DNA of 16,983 bases from Candidatus Albibeggiatoa sp. nov. BB20 (GTDB lineage: Bacteria > Pseudomonadota > Gammaproteobacteria > Beggiatoales > Beggiatoaceae), in the NCBI GenBank assembly GCA_016744725.1, contig JADGDW010000104.1:1-16983 (forward strand), written 5' to 3'. Below, piece by piece: positions 1-7,934 of the stretch. The notes beneath the pieces were generated by a model. That model saw nothing but the letters and a program-made list of their open reading frames with translations, did no database searches and had not been told where the DNA came from. Made by a program: the position numbers and the translations under genes. Position 1 is the first letter of the stretch, and each line of letters opens with the position of its first letter.

Positions 1-70
1 ATCGTCTAGAGGCCTAGGACACCGCCCTTTCACGGCGGTAACAGGGGTTCGAACCCCCTTGGGGACGCCA
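1..70 (+). tRNA. tRNA-Glu (anticodon TTC), 5' end outside window
   Basis: The anticodon arm CCGCC-CTTTCAC-GGCGG (positions 22-38) gives anticodon TTC. The T arm AGGGG-TTCGAAC-CCCCT is followed by the 3' acceptor strand TGGGGAC, discriminator G and an encoded CCA ending at 70. The first base of the window is the last base of the 5' acceptor strand, so only about six bases (expected GTCCCC) are missing. No other gene belongs clearly to this unit downstream; the next 240 bases are AT-rich. Confidence 0.96.
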
Positions 71-322
71 TTTATTTTTATTCCATTCTTAGCTTTATCC
101 TTCCAAAAATTCAAGCGTATTCAAATATAGATTTTTCTCTTAAAAAGATTGAATAATCTAGTGATTTTTACTATGCTTTAATTAGTTGCAAAATACAACT
201 ATCATTGTTTTTATTAGGGAATTAGTAGGATAATCCATCCTTATTGCTAACTAAAGCTATTATTTCCTATTCCAAATAACACACTAAAAAATTCGTCTTA
301 TTCTCTGCGCGGGGTGTTTCCA

Positions 323-1420
323 ATGGGTGTAGCTGAAATTGCAATCAATGAATATACTTCTTTAACTGATAAAGAATGCCATCAACGTATTGAGGCAAGT
401 AAACAACGATTAGGCAACCGCCTAGTGATTTTGGGACATCATTATCAACGCCAATCTGTATTTGAACATGCTGATTATTCAGGTGATTCATTAAAATTAT
501 CACGTCAAGCGGCACAATCCAGTGCTGAATACATTGTGTTTTGTGGCGTACATTTTATGGCCGAAGTGGCTGATATTATGAGCCGTCCTGAACAAGTATC
601 CATTTTGCCTGATTTGGGCGCAGGTTGTTCTATGGCTGATATGGCGAATTTGGCCGCAGTCGAGAAAGCTTGGCAAGAATTAAGTCAAATTATTGATGCT
701 GAAAACACCATAACGCCAATGACATACATTAATTCAGCCGCTGATTTAAAAGCATTTTGTGGTCGCCATCAAGGTATTGTATGTACTTCAAGCAATGCCC
801 CAAAAATTTTAGATTGGGCATTTGCACAGCGTGAAAAAATCTTATTTTTCCCAGATCAGCACCTTGGTCGTAACACTGGTTATGAGATGGGGATTCCATT
901 AGATGAAATGGTGGTATGGGACTTCACTCAACCACGTGGTGGTTTGACAATAGAGCAAATTAAAAAGGCCAAAATGATTTTATGGAAAGGCTATTGCTCA
1001 GTCCATCAAGTATTTAAACCTGAACATATTGATGCTTATCGGGCTAAATATCCTGAAGGTAAAGTCATCTCACATCCTGAAAGTAGCTTTGAAGTATGTC
1101 AGAAATCGGATGATGTGGGTTCGACGGAATATATTTTAAATACGATTCGTCAATCTCCAGAAGGGATGCGCTGGCTAGTGGGCACTGAATTAAATATGGT
1201 GATACGGATTGCGGAAGAAATGAAGCCTAAAGGGGTTAATGTACACTTCATGTCGCCAACCCTGAGTATGTGTTCAACCATGTATCGAACTGATCCGCAA
1301 CACTTGTTATGGACATTAGAAAATATTGAGCAAGGGTGCATTGTCAATCAAATCAAAGTTGATCCAAGCGAGGCAGAACAAGCCCGTTTAGCCTTACAAC
1401 GCATGTTTGATGCTTCATAG
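323..1420 (+). CDS. nadA: Quinolinate synthase NadA
   Basis: Condenses iminoaspartate with dihydroxyacetone phosphate to make quinolinate, the second step of de novo NAD synthesis, in the cytosol. It is a [4Fe-4S] enzyme. The three expected cluster cysteines are visible at about residues 102 (AGCSMAD), 225 (KGYCSVHQ) and 317 (LSMCSTMYR), one per domain repeat. Substrate-site signatures HHYQ, SGDSL, TYINS, DQHLGR and HPES are also present. At 365 aa it matches the longer NadA type rather than the shorter thermophile form. An in-frame GTG at 314 would add three residues; I prefer ATG 323 because GGGG at 311-314 sits 8 nt upstream as a weak ribosome site. No nadB or nadC is adjacent. It converges with the permease gene across a repeat-filled gap. 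Confidence 0.95.
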   Translation: MGVAEIAINEYTSLTDKECHQRIEASKQRLGNRLVILGHHYQRQSVFEHADYSGDSLKLSRQAAQSSAEYIVFCGVHFMAEVADIMSRPEQVSILPDLGAGCSMADMANLAAVEKAWQELSQIIDAENTITPMTYINSAADLKAFCGRHQGIVCTSSNAPKILDWAFAQREKILFFPDQHLGRNTGYEMGIPLDEMVVWDFTQPRGGLTIEQIKKAKMILWKGYCSVHQVFKPEHIDAYRAKYPEGKVISHPESSFEVCQKSDDVGSTEYILNTIRQSPEGMRWLVGTELNMVIRIAEEMKPKGVNVHFMSPTLSMCSTMYRTDPQHLLWTLENIEQGCIVNQIKVDPSEAEQARLALQRMFDAS

Positions 1421-1585
1421 TTTTTACATCTTCTTTTAGACTTAGAGCTTGTTTATTCAGTATATTTCACAATCTCTAAGTCGCATCATTATTTTTCTAT
1501 TTGTAACTACTCAACTCATTAAGTTATCATTTTTCTGTTAAACATAAATAATTCATGTTACGCAAAATGTAAAAATCTTGAAAGA

Positions 1586-1707
1586 GTAGAGTGGAATAGA
1601 TGAGCCTTTTGATGTTAGTTATTATTAATAAACCATCTCTCACCGTATTCCACCATCCCAAACGTATCACATATTTTGCTGGAAAACGCTATGCTATTCC
1701 ACCCTAC
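1586..1707. repeat. 122-bp MITE-like element with 14-bp terminal inverted repeats
   Basis: The ends are GTAGAGTGGAATAG (1586-1599) and CTATTCCACCCTAC (1694-1707), which match as inverted repeats at 13 of 14 positions. The interior has no reading frame of note but carries a further degenerate copy of the end motif (TATTCCACC near 1649-1657). I cannot see a clear target duplication. It lies between the convergent nadA and permease genes. This is seen in the sequence; the idea that it is a non-autonomous mobile or REP-like element is inference. Confidence 0.6.
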
Positions 1708-1773
1708 ATAAACTGAAAAGTTTTTTTGTTTACGTAAAGTGAGATAGATATAGTCAATTTCGTTTTGGATGTT

Positions 1774-1837
1774 AGGATTGGCAGTCCTATAAAACTTTAA
1801 ATATCAATTACTTTTAAAACTAAGGACTGCCAGTCCT
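1774..1837. repeat. Paired palindromic repeat forming a 15-bp stem with 34-nt AT-rich loop
   Basis: AGGATTGGCAGTCCT (1774-1788) and AGGACTGCCAGTCCT (1823-1837) are each near-palindromes and are reverse complements of each other except for one G-T pair. Together they can fold into a 15-bp stem across a 34-nt loop. The element lies 58 bp past the end of the permease gene and could act as a terminator-like or REP-like structure, but no clear U run follows either arm. Confidence 0.6.
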
Positions 1838-1894
1838 GTATCATCTTAGAATAAAACGACGATAAAGCAAGAACAATCTTATGATTGAAATTAG

Positions 1895-2668
1895 CTAAAA
1901 TGCAAAGCGTAGCCCAATCAGCAATAACATCGCCGCAAGCGTATTACGCAATAAACGTTCAGGCAATCGAAAATTTAACATGCTGCCAACTGCAATCCCT
2001 GGATACGCACCAACAAGCAACCCACCCAACAGCATAAAATCCACACTACCTAAAAACTGCCAATGCCCAAGACCTGCAACAGCCGCCAACGGTACAGCAT
2101 GAACTAAATCCGTACCAATAATCTTACTGGTTTTCAATTCAGGATATAATAAACTCAATACAGCCGCCCCAATTGCACCCGCACCAATCGAGCTTAAGGT
2201 CACAACAACACCCAGCAACATGCCAGCACAAAATGTTACAAAATAACGCGATGATTCAGATAATCCATTTATTCCAAATATTTTACTATTCACAATCTGT
2301 TGTTTAAATATCATCAAAAATGCAGTGACAACAAGCATCAAGCCAATAATACTGGTAATAAATTCATTATAATTAGCCCCTTGGACGTGGATAAATTGCA
2401 ATAATAAGCCTGTTATAATTGACATCGGCACACTGCCCAACGCAAGAAAACCCACAATATTCCAATCCACATTATGATAGCGACTATGCAACCATGCAGC
2501 TCCAGCCTTACTTAATGCGGCATACAATAAATCTGTCCCAACCGCAATAGCAGGATTAATCCCAAACCCTAAAATTAAAATAGGTGTCATCAATGCACCA
2601 CCACCCACTCCCGTTAATCCCACAATAATACCTACGCCAAGCCCTGCCAGCACATGTATAAACTCCAT
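1895..2668 (-). CDS. TauE/SafE (TSUP) family membrane permease
   Basis: Predicted inner-membrane protein of 257 aa with about eight hydrophobic segments arranged as two halves. It carries the family signatures near the start of each half: GLTGVGGGALMTP at about residues 18-30 with AVGTDLLYA following, and TLSSIGAGAIG near 160 with IGTDLVHA. The TSUP family exports sulfite, sulfoacetate or other organosulfur anions, or moves related anions; the substrate cannot be read from the sequence. The ATG is preceded by GAGGG with a 7-nt spacer, which fixes the start. It is divergent from waaA and convergent with nadA, so it is probably monocistronic. A role in sulfur metabolism would fit a sulfur-oxidising host but is inference. 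Confidence 0.9.
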   Translation of the reverse strand: MEFIHVLAGLGVGIIVGLTGVGGGALMTPILILGFGINPAIAVGTDLLYAALSKAGAAWLHSRYHNVDWNIVGFLALGSVPMSIITGLLLQFIHVQGANYNEFITSIIGLMLVVTAFLMIFKQQIVNSKIFGINGLSESSRYFVTFCAGMLLGVVVTLSSIGAGAIGAAVLSLLYPELKTSKIIGTDLVHAVPLAAVAGLGHWQFLGSVDFMLLGGLLVGAYPGIAVGSMLNFRLPERLLRNTLAAMLLLIGLRFAF

Positions 2669-2735
2669 ATTAAAACCCTCGTGGCTAAAATCATTTAGCT
2701 TAGTTTGAACATTTAAAATGACGCGCCATGTTATG

Positions 2736-2764
2736 TTGAGCTGTCGTAATGAAAGCGTTAATAT
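2736..2764 (+). promoter_or_regulatory. Candidate sigma70 promoter for waaA
   Basis: TTGAGC (2736-2741) and TAATAT (2759-2764) are separated by exactly 17 nt, within the divergent gap between the permease and waaA. This would give a leader of roughly 55 nt before the waaA start. Sequence match only. Confidence 0.45.
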
Positions 2765-2825
2765 ACAAAAATCATGCGTTTTTACCCAAAATTTACGCCG
2801 ACCCTATTTAAAAAAGGCTGTTTGA

Positions 2826-4085
2826 ATGCGAGTCGTTTATTCATTATTACTTTATTTACTCACACCATTGATTTTACTCAAACTTTGGTTACGTGGTAAA
2901 CGTGCGCCTGCTTATCGACAACGTATTGCAGAGCGGTTTGGCTTTATTCCAAACTTAGCACATGGCGCAATTTGGATTCATGCCGTTTCCGTTGGTGAAG
3001 TGCAAGCGGCAATCCCCTTAGTTCGGCGTTTACAGCAAGATTACCCTGATGCCAATTTTTTAATCACAACGATGACTCCAACAGGCTCTGAACGTGTGAC
3101 AAGCATTTTCGATGATGCCGTACAGCATGTCTATTTGCCGTATGATTATCCTGATGCAATTCAACGCTTTTTATCCAAAACTCAGCCTAAATTACTTATC
3201 TTAATGGAAACTGAATTGTGGCCAAACTTACTTGCAGGGTGCCAAAAACGCGCGATTCCCATTATTTTAGCCAATGCACGATTATCAGAAAAATCCACTA
3301 AAGGCTACGCCAAAATTGCTAAGTTTACTCGCCAAATCTTAGCCAATCTGAGCCATATTGCGGCACAAACTGAGCAAGATAAACAACAATTTATTCAACT
3401 GGGTATGGATCACAATCAGATTACTGTCACAGGTAGTATTAAGTTTGATTTGCAGCTAGCCGATAATTTAACAGAGCAGGCAAAAACATTACGGCAACAA
3501 TTAGGTCTTGAGCGGCTTATTTGGATTGCAGCCAGCACTCATGATGGCGAAGAACCGATGATTTTAAATGTCTACCAAACACTAATTAACAAATTTCCGC
3601 ATTTATTACTGATTTTAGTTCCTCGGCATCCCGAACGATTTGAGCTTGTAGCTCAATTATGCTTGCAACAGAATCTACATTTAGCACGGCGCAGTTTAAA
3701 TCAGATGTGTGATGAAAATACCGATATTTATTTAGGTGATACGATGGGCGAATTACAAGCCTTATTTGCTGCAAGTGATATTGCTTTTATTGGTGGAAGT
3801 TTGATGCCTGTTGGCGGCCATAATTTGCTTGAACCTGCTGCAGTCGGCTTGCCTGTCATTTTCGGTCAATATATGTTTACGTTTACAGAAATCAGCCAGC
3901 AATTATTAGCGGTTGAAGCTGGAAAACAAGTACAAAATGAACAGGCCTTATTACAAGCCGTGGAATTGTATGCTGCAAATCCAAAATTACGCCAGCAAGC
4001 GGGACAAAATGGGTTAAATTATTTACAGCAAAATCGTGGGGCATTGGATGAATTGCTCAAAATTATTTCTGCTACAAATGTTTAA
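2826..4085 (+). CDS. waaA: 3-deoxy-D-manno-octulosonic acid (Kdo) transferase WaaA/KdtA
   Basis: Transfers Kdo from CMP-Kdo to the lipid A precursor at the cytoplasmic face of the inner membrane, the first step of LPS core assembly (glycosyltransferase family 30). The 419 aa match the usual length. Residues 1-20 form the N-terminal membrane anchor, followed by basic WLRGKR. HAVSVGEVQ at 52-60 contains the expected catalytic glutamate (E58). ETELWPNLL is at 128-136, and the C-terminal nucleotide-binding half has VPRHPERF (265-272) and GGSLMPVGGHNLLEPAA (323-339). The ATG follows AAGG at a plausible distance. It stands alone, divergent from the permease, with the decayed IS5 remnant starting some 40 bp downstream. 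Whether it is mono- or bifunctional cannot be read from sequence. Confidence 0.97.
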   Translation: MRVVYSLLLYLLTPLILLKLWLRGKRAPAYRQRIAERFGFIPNLAHGAIWIHAVSVGEVQAAIPLVRRLQQDYPDANFLITTMTPTGSERVTSIFDDAVQHVYLPYDYPDAIQRFLSKTQPKLLILMETELWPNLLAGCQKRAIPIILANARLSEKSTKGYAKIAKFTRQILANLSHIAAQTEQDKQQFIQLGMDHNQITVTGSIKFDLQLADNLTEQAKTLRQQLGLERLIWIAASTHDGEEPMILNVYQTLINKFPHLLLILVPRHPERFELVAQLCLQQNLHLARRSLNQMCDENTDIYLGDTMGELQALFAASDIAFIGGSLMPVGGHNLLEPAAVGLPVIFGQYMFTFTEISQQLLAVEAGKQVQNEQALLQAVELYAANPKLRQQAGQNGLNYLQQNRGALDELLKIISATNV

Positions 4086-4127
4086 GCAAAGTCAAAATTT
4101 GATATTTTTAAAGATATTTAGATTAAA

Positions 4128-4397
4128 GTAGATTAAGGATTTTTAGGTTTTGCTAAAAGTTATCCACATCTTAAGCTTGATATTCCTCACAAAAACCCGA
4201 GAAATGGCACACTAACAAAAGAACAAAAACTGAAAAATCAGCAATTAGCTAAAGAATGAATTTATGTTGAACACAGCATTGGCGGTATGAAACGTTATCG
4301 AATTTTAATGGAGCGTATTCGCATACATACTGCCGAGTTATACGATAAAGTAGCTGCTGTTTGCGCTGGTTTATGGATTTTTAACCTAAACAACTAA
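4128..4397 (+). mobile_element. IS5-family transposase remnant (C-terminal part, broken)
   Basis: Frame 4146-4397 reads GFAKSYPHLKLDIPHKNP, then a TGA codon, then IYVEHSIGGMKRYRILMERI, ending LWIFNLNN and TAA. This is the C-terminal DDE catalytic region of IS5-type (DDE_Tnp_4-like) transposases; VEHSIGGMKRYR carries the last catalytic acid (E). There is an in-frame TAA at 4134-4136 and a TGA after LAKE, where arginine is usual in the family, so the gene is dead. The N-terminal two thirds and any upstream end repeat are missing. It directly abuts the eroded 5' end of the Roco pseudogene, consistent with insertion and later decay. Confidence 0.82.
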
Positions 4398-4413
4398 ATA
4401 CAAATAAACGTTT

Positions 4414-5813
4414 GGTTTTTAAGGATGCAACAACTCTAATAAATTCGATAAACACGAAAACAAAACCGATGGCATCAACATTAAAAACTAGACATTACCC
4501 ATCAACGGACGAGATATACAACTCAACTTATGGGATTTCGGCGGACAAGAAATCATGCACGCCACCCATCAATTTTTCCTCACCAAACGCAGCCTGTATA
4601 TTTTAGTCCTCGACGCTCGCCAAGACGAACAACAAAGCCGTATCGTACTGGTTAAAACTGATTCAAAGCTTTGGCAGCAACTCCCCTATCATCATTGTCA
4701 TCAACAAAATTGACCAACACCAATTGCAACTTAACAAACGCGGATTGCAAATAAAATACGCAGGGATTCAAGCTTTTATCGAAACCTCCTGCTGTCAAAA
4801 TCAAGGTATAAATGAACTCAAACAAGCCATACAACAAGCCCTCTGTGAAATGCCACATATTCATGATTCATTACCCGCAAGCTGGTTTGATTTAAAACAA
4901 CGCTTAGAAAAAGACAAGAAAGATCATATTTCTTATATAGAATACCAAAATTTATGCAAACGCCGCAAAATTAGCAATCAATCACATCAAAAAATCCTGC
5001 TTTCGTTCCTACATGACTTAGGTGTTGTGCTAAATTTTCAAGATGATAACTGTTTAAAAGACACCAATTATTCCATAGCAAAGGGGTTTTACACTGTGAT
5101 GATTTAAACGAATTACTCGGCGAACGCTATCAAAACAAACAACAATTTATTATTGATATGATGGAAAAATTTGAATTATGCTTTAAAATCGAAAAAAACC
5201 AATATTTAATTCCCAATTTACTGCCCAAAGAACAACCTTATCTGGATAATTGGGATTATAAAAACAGCCTTGCATTCCAATTCCACTATGACATCCTTCC
5301 TACCAGCATCATGTCACGCTTTATCGTCAAAATGAACAACCATATCGTGGACAAAAACTATTGGTTTAGCGGCGTGATTCTCAAACACGACAACAACCAA
5401 GCACTGGTTAAATCCGATGTTGAAGACAAAAAAATCCAAATTTGGGTCACAGGCAACACCAAAGGCAAACGCAGTTTTTTACAAATCATTCGTATAAAAC
5501 TCAACGATATTCACAAAAATTTACACAAAATCAATGCGCGTGAAATAGTGGTTTATCAAAAAAGATAGGATTAGAATATCAAGATTTACTTGATGTAGAA
5601 GAGATGGGAAACGGATTTTTTAATTCCTAAACTCAAAAAACATATACCACTTGCAGAATTGCTCGATGGCATTGATGAAAAAGCAGCGAGTCAACTATCT
5701 GAGAACAAAAAACAACAGAGAAATTTCGATTTACTGTGACAACGACTTTAACCGCTATTGGTTTAACTCTCACAGCAATTGGTATAGCACTTCGTGTCTT
5801 TGGGATTATTTAA
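4414..5813 (+). pseudogene. Decayed Roco-family GTPase (Roc-COR plus C-terminal membrane helix)
   Basis: Piecewise translation gives a Roc GTPase domain followed by a COR domain. Frame 4441-4640 reads KHENKTDGI, then a TAG where tryptophan is expected, then INGRDIQLNLWDFGGQE (switch region, G3) and HQFFLTKRSLYILVLDAR. At about 4645 the frame shifts to WLKLIQSFG, IIIVINKID (G4 motif) and the start of COR. It shifts again near 5050-5090 to DLNELLGERYQ and onward to the stop at 5568. An A-run near 5558-5563 marks another shift (GLEYQDLLDVEE), then near 5608 (LKKHIPLAELLDGID), and near 5721 to a hydrophobic helix (LTAIGLTLTAIGIALRVFG) ending at 5813. The Walker A region is eroded to ATTLIN around 4427, and no leucine-rich repeats remain. 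Roco proteins are signalling GTPases; this copy cannot make one. Confidence 0.85.
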
Positions 5814-5828
5814 ATGTCTTTTTATTCT

Positions 5829-5884
5829 CAAAGCAGAGCTTTGCTAGCAGGCATTCCCAAAGAGACTTTGGGAACGAGAGGATA
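5829..5884 (-). repeat. Double-hairpin palindromic repeat, copy 1
   Basis: Two perfect hairpins lie side by side: CAAAGC-AGA-GCTTTG (5829-5843) and TTCCCAAAG-AGA-CTTTGGGAA (5854-5874), joined by TGCTAGCAG and ending in CGAGAG. Read on the minus strand, it resembles the element at 12068-12115. It sits between the Roco pseudogene and the 3' end of rdgC, where the larger hairpin may also serve as a transcription stop, although there is no strong U run. Confidence 0.6.
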
Positions 5885-5916
5885 GAATTATCAAATTTAA
5901 TGTTTAGAATCAGTCA

Positions 5917-6816
5917 TCAAACAACTACAGAATCATCCTCAACCAAGTCACCTAATACCTCAAACAAAGCCTTAACCAAACGGGCAAACTCCGAAGTCAT
6001 CACCATAAAATCGGCTTGCTCATCACCTTGCTCGCCTTCCTGCTCAATGTCCGAAAATCTCAGGCGTTTAATTCCAAAATTCTCATCCAATACCAAATCC
6101 AAGCGGTTATCCCAAGATAAAGCGATATACTCAACCATCTTACCCGTATTCAAATGCTCGTGTATCTCAGAAGACAACAAATCCATTTGCTTGCAAGTCA
6201 CCGACTCACCCTCACTCGCGACTAATTTACACGCTTCTCCCAACACAAATGCGGTAGGCGTTTCATTATTTTTTAACCACTGCGTCATGGTCAACGAAGG
6301 CGAAACTTGAAACTGTGGTGAAACAACAGGCAAACTGCCCAAAGTCGCACGTAAAAAGCTCGATACATCTTCAGCTTTATTGCGGCTCGACATATCCACA
6401 AGTAACCAATGATTGCTCATATCCAAATACAACATCACATCCGTATTCTTAGGAAAAGCCCGTGGCAACAATGCTTGAGTCACTTGCTCTTTAATCTCAT
6501 TGCGTTCTTTACGCCGCACATTACGCAACTCAGCCGCCTCAATTTCAGCCACTTTATCATTCACAAAATCCCGAATCACTGAAGCAGGTAAAATCTTCTC
6601 CTGTATCCGTAATCGCAATAAAATGCAGTTATTAGCCTCAAAAGTCAGCATCTCACTATCTTGCAATGGCGGAATCCAACCCACGGTTTTTAACTCATAA
6701 TCACCACACGGACGAAATTGCTTTTGACTCAAAGCCTGATGCAAACTTTCTGCATTATGCTCAAGCGGCTTTTGTAAAGTGAACAACTGTATATTTTTAA
6801 ACCATTGAATATTCAT
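5917..6816 (-). CDS. rdgC: Recombination-associated protein RdgC
   Basis: RdgC is a cytosolic DNA-binding protein that forms ring-shaped dimers on duplex DNA and restrains RecA filament formation; it matters in cells with disturbed replication restart. The 299 aa match the E. coli length (303). Family landmarks run in order: MNIQWFKNIQLF at the start, FRPCGDYELKTVGWIPPL (about 35-52), EEKILP-like EKILPASVI (72-80), LLPRAFPKN (about 115-123), KAEDVSSFLRATLGSLPVV (about 146-164), LTMTQWL (174-180) and the late FMVMTSEFARLVKAL. The start lies 11 nt after the stop of the upstream kinase gene, so the two are probably co-transcribed. No strong ribosome site is seen, which suggests translational coupling. 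Identity is well supported. Confidence 0.97.
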   Translation of the reverse strand: MNIQWFKNIQLFTLQKPLEHNAESLHQALSQKQFRPCGDYELKTVGWIPPLQDSEMLTFEANNCILLRLRIQEKILPASVIRDFVNDKVAEIEAAELRNVRRKERNEIKEQVTQALLPRAFPKNTDVMLYLDMSNHWLLVDMSSRNKAEDVSSFLRATLGSLPVVSPQFQVSPSLTMTQWLKNNETPTAFVLGEACKLVASEGESVTCKQMDLLSSEIHEHLNTGKMVEYIALSWDNRLDLVLDENFGIKRLRFSDIEQEGEQGDEQADFMVMTSEFARLVKALFEVLGDLVEDDSVVV

Positions 6817-6827
6817 CTAATCAAACT

Positions 6828-7934
6828 CTATTCTGCACGTTTAACAGGCAAGGTAAAATAAAACACACTGCCACTGCCTTTTTCACTCTCAACCCCAACC
6901 TGACCACCACATCGCTCAACAATCCGCTGCACAATCGATAGTCCTAAACCATGTCCTTCCACGCGAACCTGACTGATACGAGTAAATGGCACAAACAAAT
7001 GGCTTTGCTCTTCCTTGTCTAAACCATCACCATTATCCTTAACCCAAAACTTTATATTGCCATCCTCTAATTCAGTTGAACCCAATTCAACTAACGGTGG
7101 ACGACCACCATATTTCAACGCATTGGTAAAATAATTCGTCCAAACTTCCTCAACCCAAGGTGCATAACCAACCGCTTGATGCCATGTTTCAGGAAGTTTC
7201 ACAATTGCGCTGAATTCCTCACTCATGTGCGCCAATCGCTGCTCAACTTGCTGCACAACATCCGCCATATTAATCACTTCCATATCAACTTCTTGCTTAC
7301 GTGAACTGGCTAATAATAACAATGAAGTAATAATATCAGTCATTTTATGCCCAGCTTGCTCCACTTTTTCCAGCAATTCAAAAATTTCACCATCAAGGTT
7401 AAAATCTTCTTTTAACATTTCAGTGTAATTAATAATCGCATTGATGGGATTTTTTAAATCATGGGCAACCGTGTGCGCAAAAGATTCTAATTCTTGATTC
7501 TGTTGTTGCAATTCCCCGTTTTTCACTTCCAAGGTCTTCTGCAATTGGCGTAGCATTAAGTGGCTATTAATCCGAGCTAATACTTCTTCTTGCTGAATCG
7601 GCTTTGTGACATAGTCCACCGCACCTGCATCAAACCCTTTTACTTTATCGACTGTTTCAGTCAATGCAGTCATGAAAATCACGGGAATATCTTTCGTTTC
7701 TTCACTGGCTTTCAAACGGCGGCAGGTTTCAAAACCATCCATTTTAGGCATCATGACATCAAGTAAAATTAAATCGGGTTTTGCCAACGCGACTTGATTT
7801 AACGCATCTTCACCATCACGGGCAATCCGCACTTTAAAATTACAACTTTTGAGATAGCCAAATAGAACTTTTAGGTTGGTGGGGACATCATCTACTAGCA
7901 ATAAGGTACTAGTATGTTCCTGTTCGGTTGTCAT
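6828..7934 (-). CDS. Response regulator/histidine kinase hybrid (REC-HisKA-HATPase)
   Basis: A 368-aa cytosolic two-component hybrid with the receiver domain first and no membrane segment. The receiver (about 10-125) has acidic residues D15 and D16, phospho-acceptor D59 in LLDVMMPKMDG, T89 and K111. A short coiled region (about 128-150) leads to a HisKA domain with the phospho-histidine H158 in AHDLKNP. The ATPase domain shows N271 (N box), DNGDG at 300-304 (G1) and GHGLGL at 327-332 (G2). All catalytic residues are present. The receiver probably accepts phosphate from another kinase and tunes this one; the signal is unknown. GAGGAA lies upstream of the ATG at good spacing. rdgC follows 11 nt downstream. 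No output domain is present, so a separate partner regulator should exist elsewhere. Confidence 0.95.
   Translation of the reverse strand: MTTEQEHTSTLLLVDDVPTNLKVLFGYLKSCNFKVRIARDGEDALNQVALAKPDLILLDVMMPKMDGFETCRRLKASEETKDIPVIFMTALTETVDKVKGFDAGAVDYVTKPIQQEEVLARINSHLMLRQLQKTLEVKNGELQQQNQELESFAHTVAHDLKNPINAIINYTEMLKEDFNLDGEIFELLEKVEQAGHKMTDIITSLLLLASSRKQEVDMEVINMADVVQQVEQRLAHMSEEFSAIVKLPETWHQAVGYAPWVEEVWTNYFTNALKYGGRPPLVELGSTELEDGNIKFWVKDNGDGLDKEEQSHLFVPFTRISQVRVEGHGLGLSIVQRIVERCGGQVGVESEKGSGSVFYFTLPVKRAE

Noticed and set aside
4154..4397. Possibility that the IS5 fragment is a functional short gene
   Set aside because: It lacks the N-terminal catalytic part and has in-frame stop codons at 4134 and after LAKE.
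4412..4606. Open frame giving a 64-aa protein
   Set aside because: It runs out of frame through the Roco pseudogene; the conserved Roc residues are read in the neighbouring frame.
5651..6310. Long plus-strand open frame of 219 aa
   Set aside because: Its larger part is antisense to rdgC, is rich in Ser/Asn/Thr in a way typical of reverse reading, and its 5' part is the end of the Roco remnant in the wrong frame.
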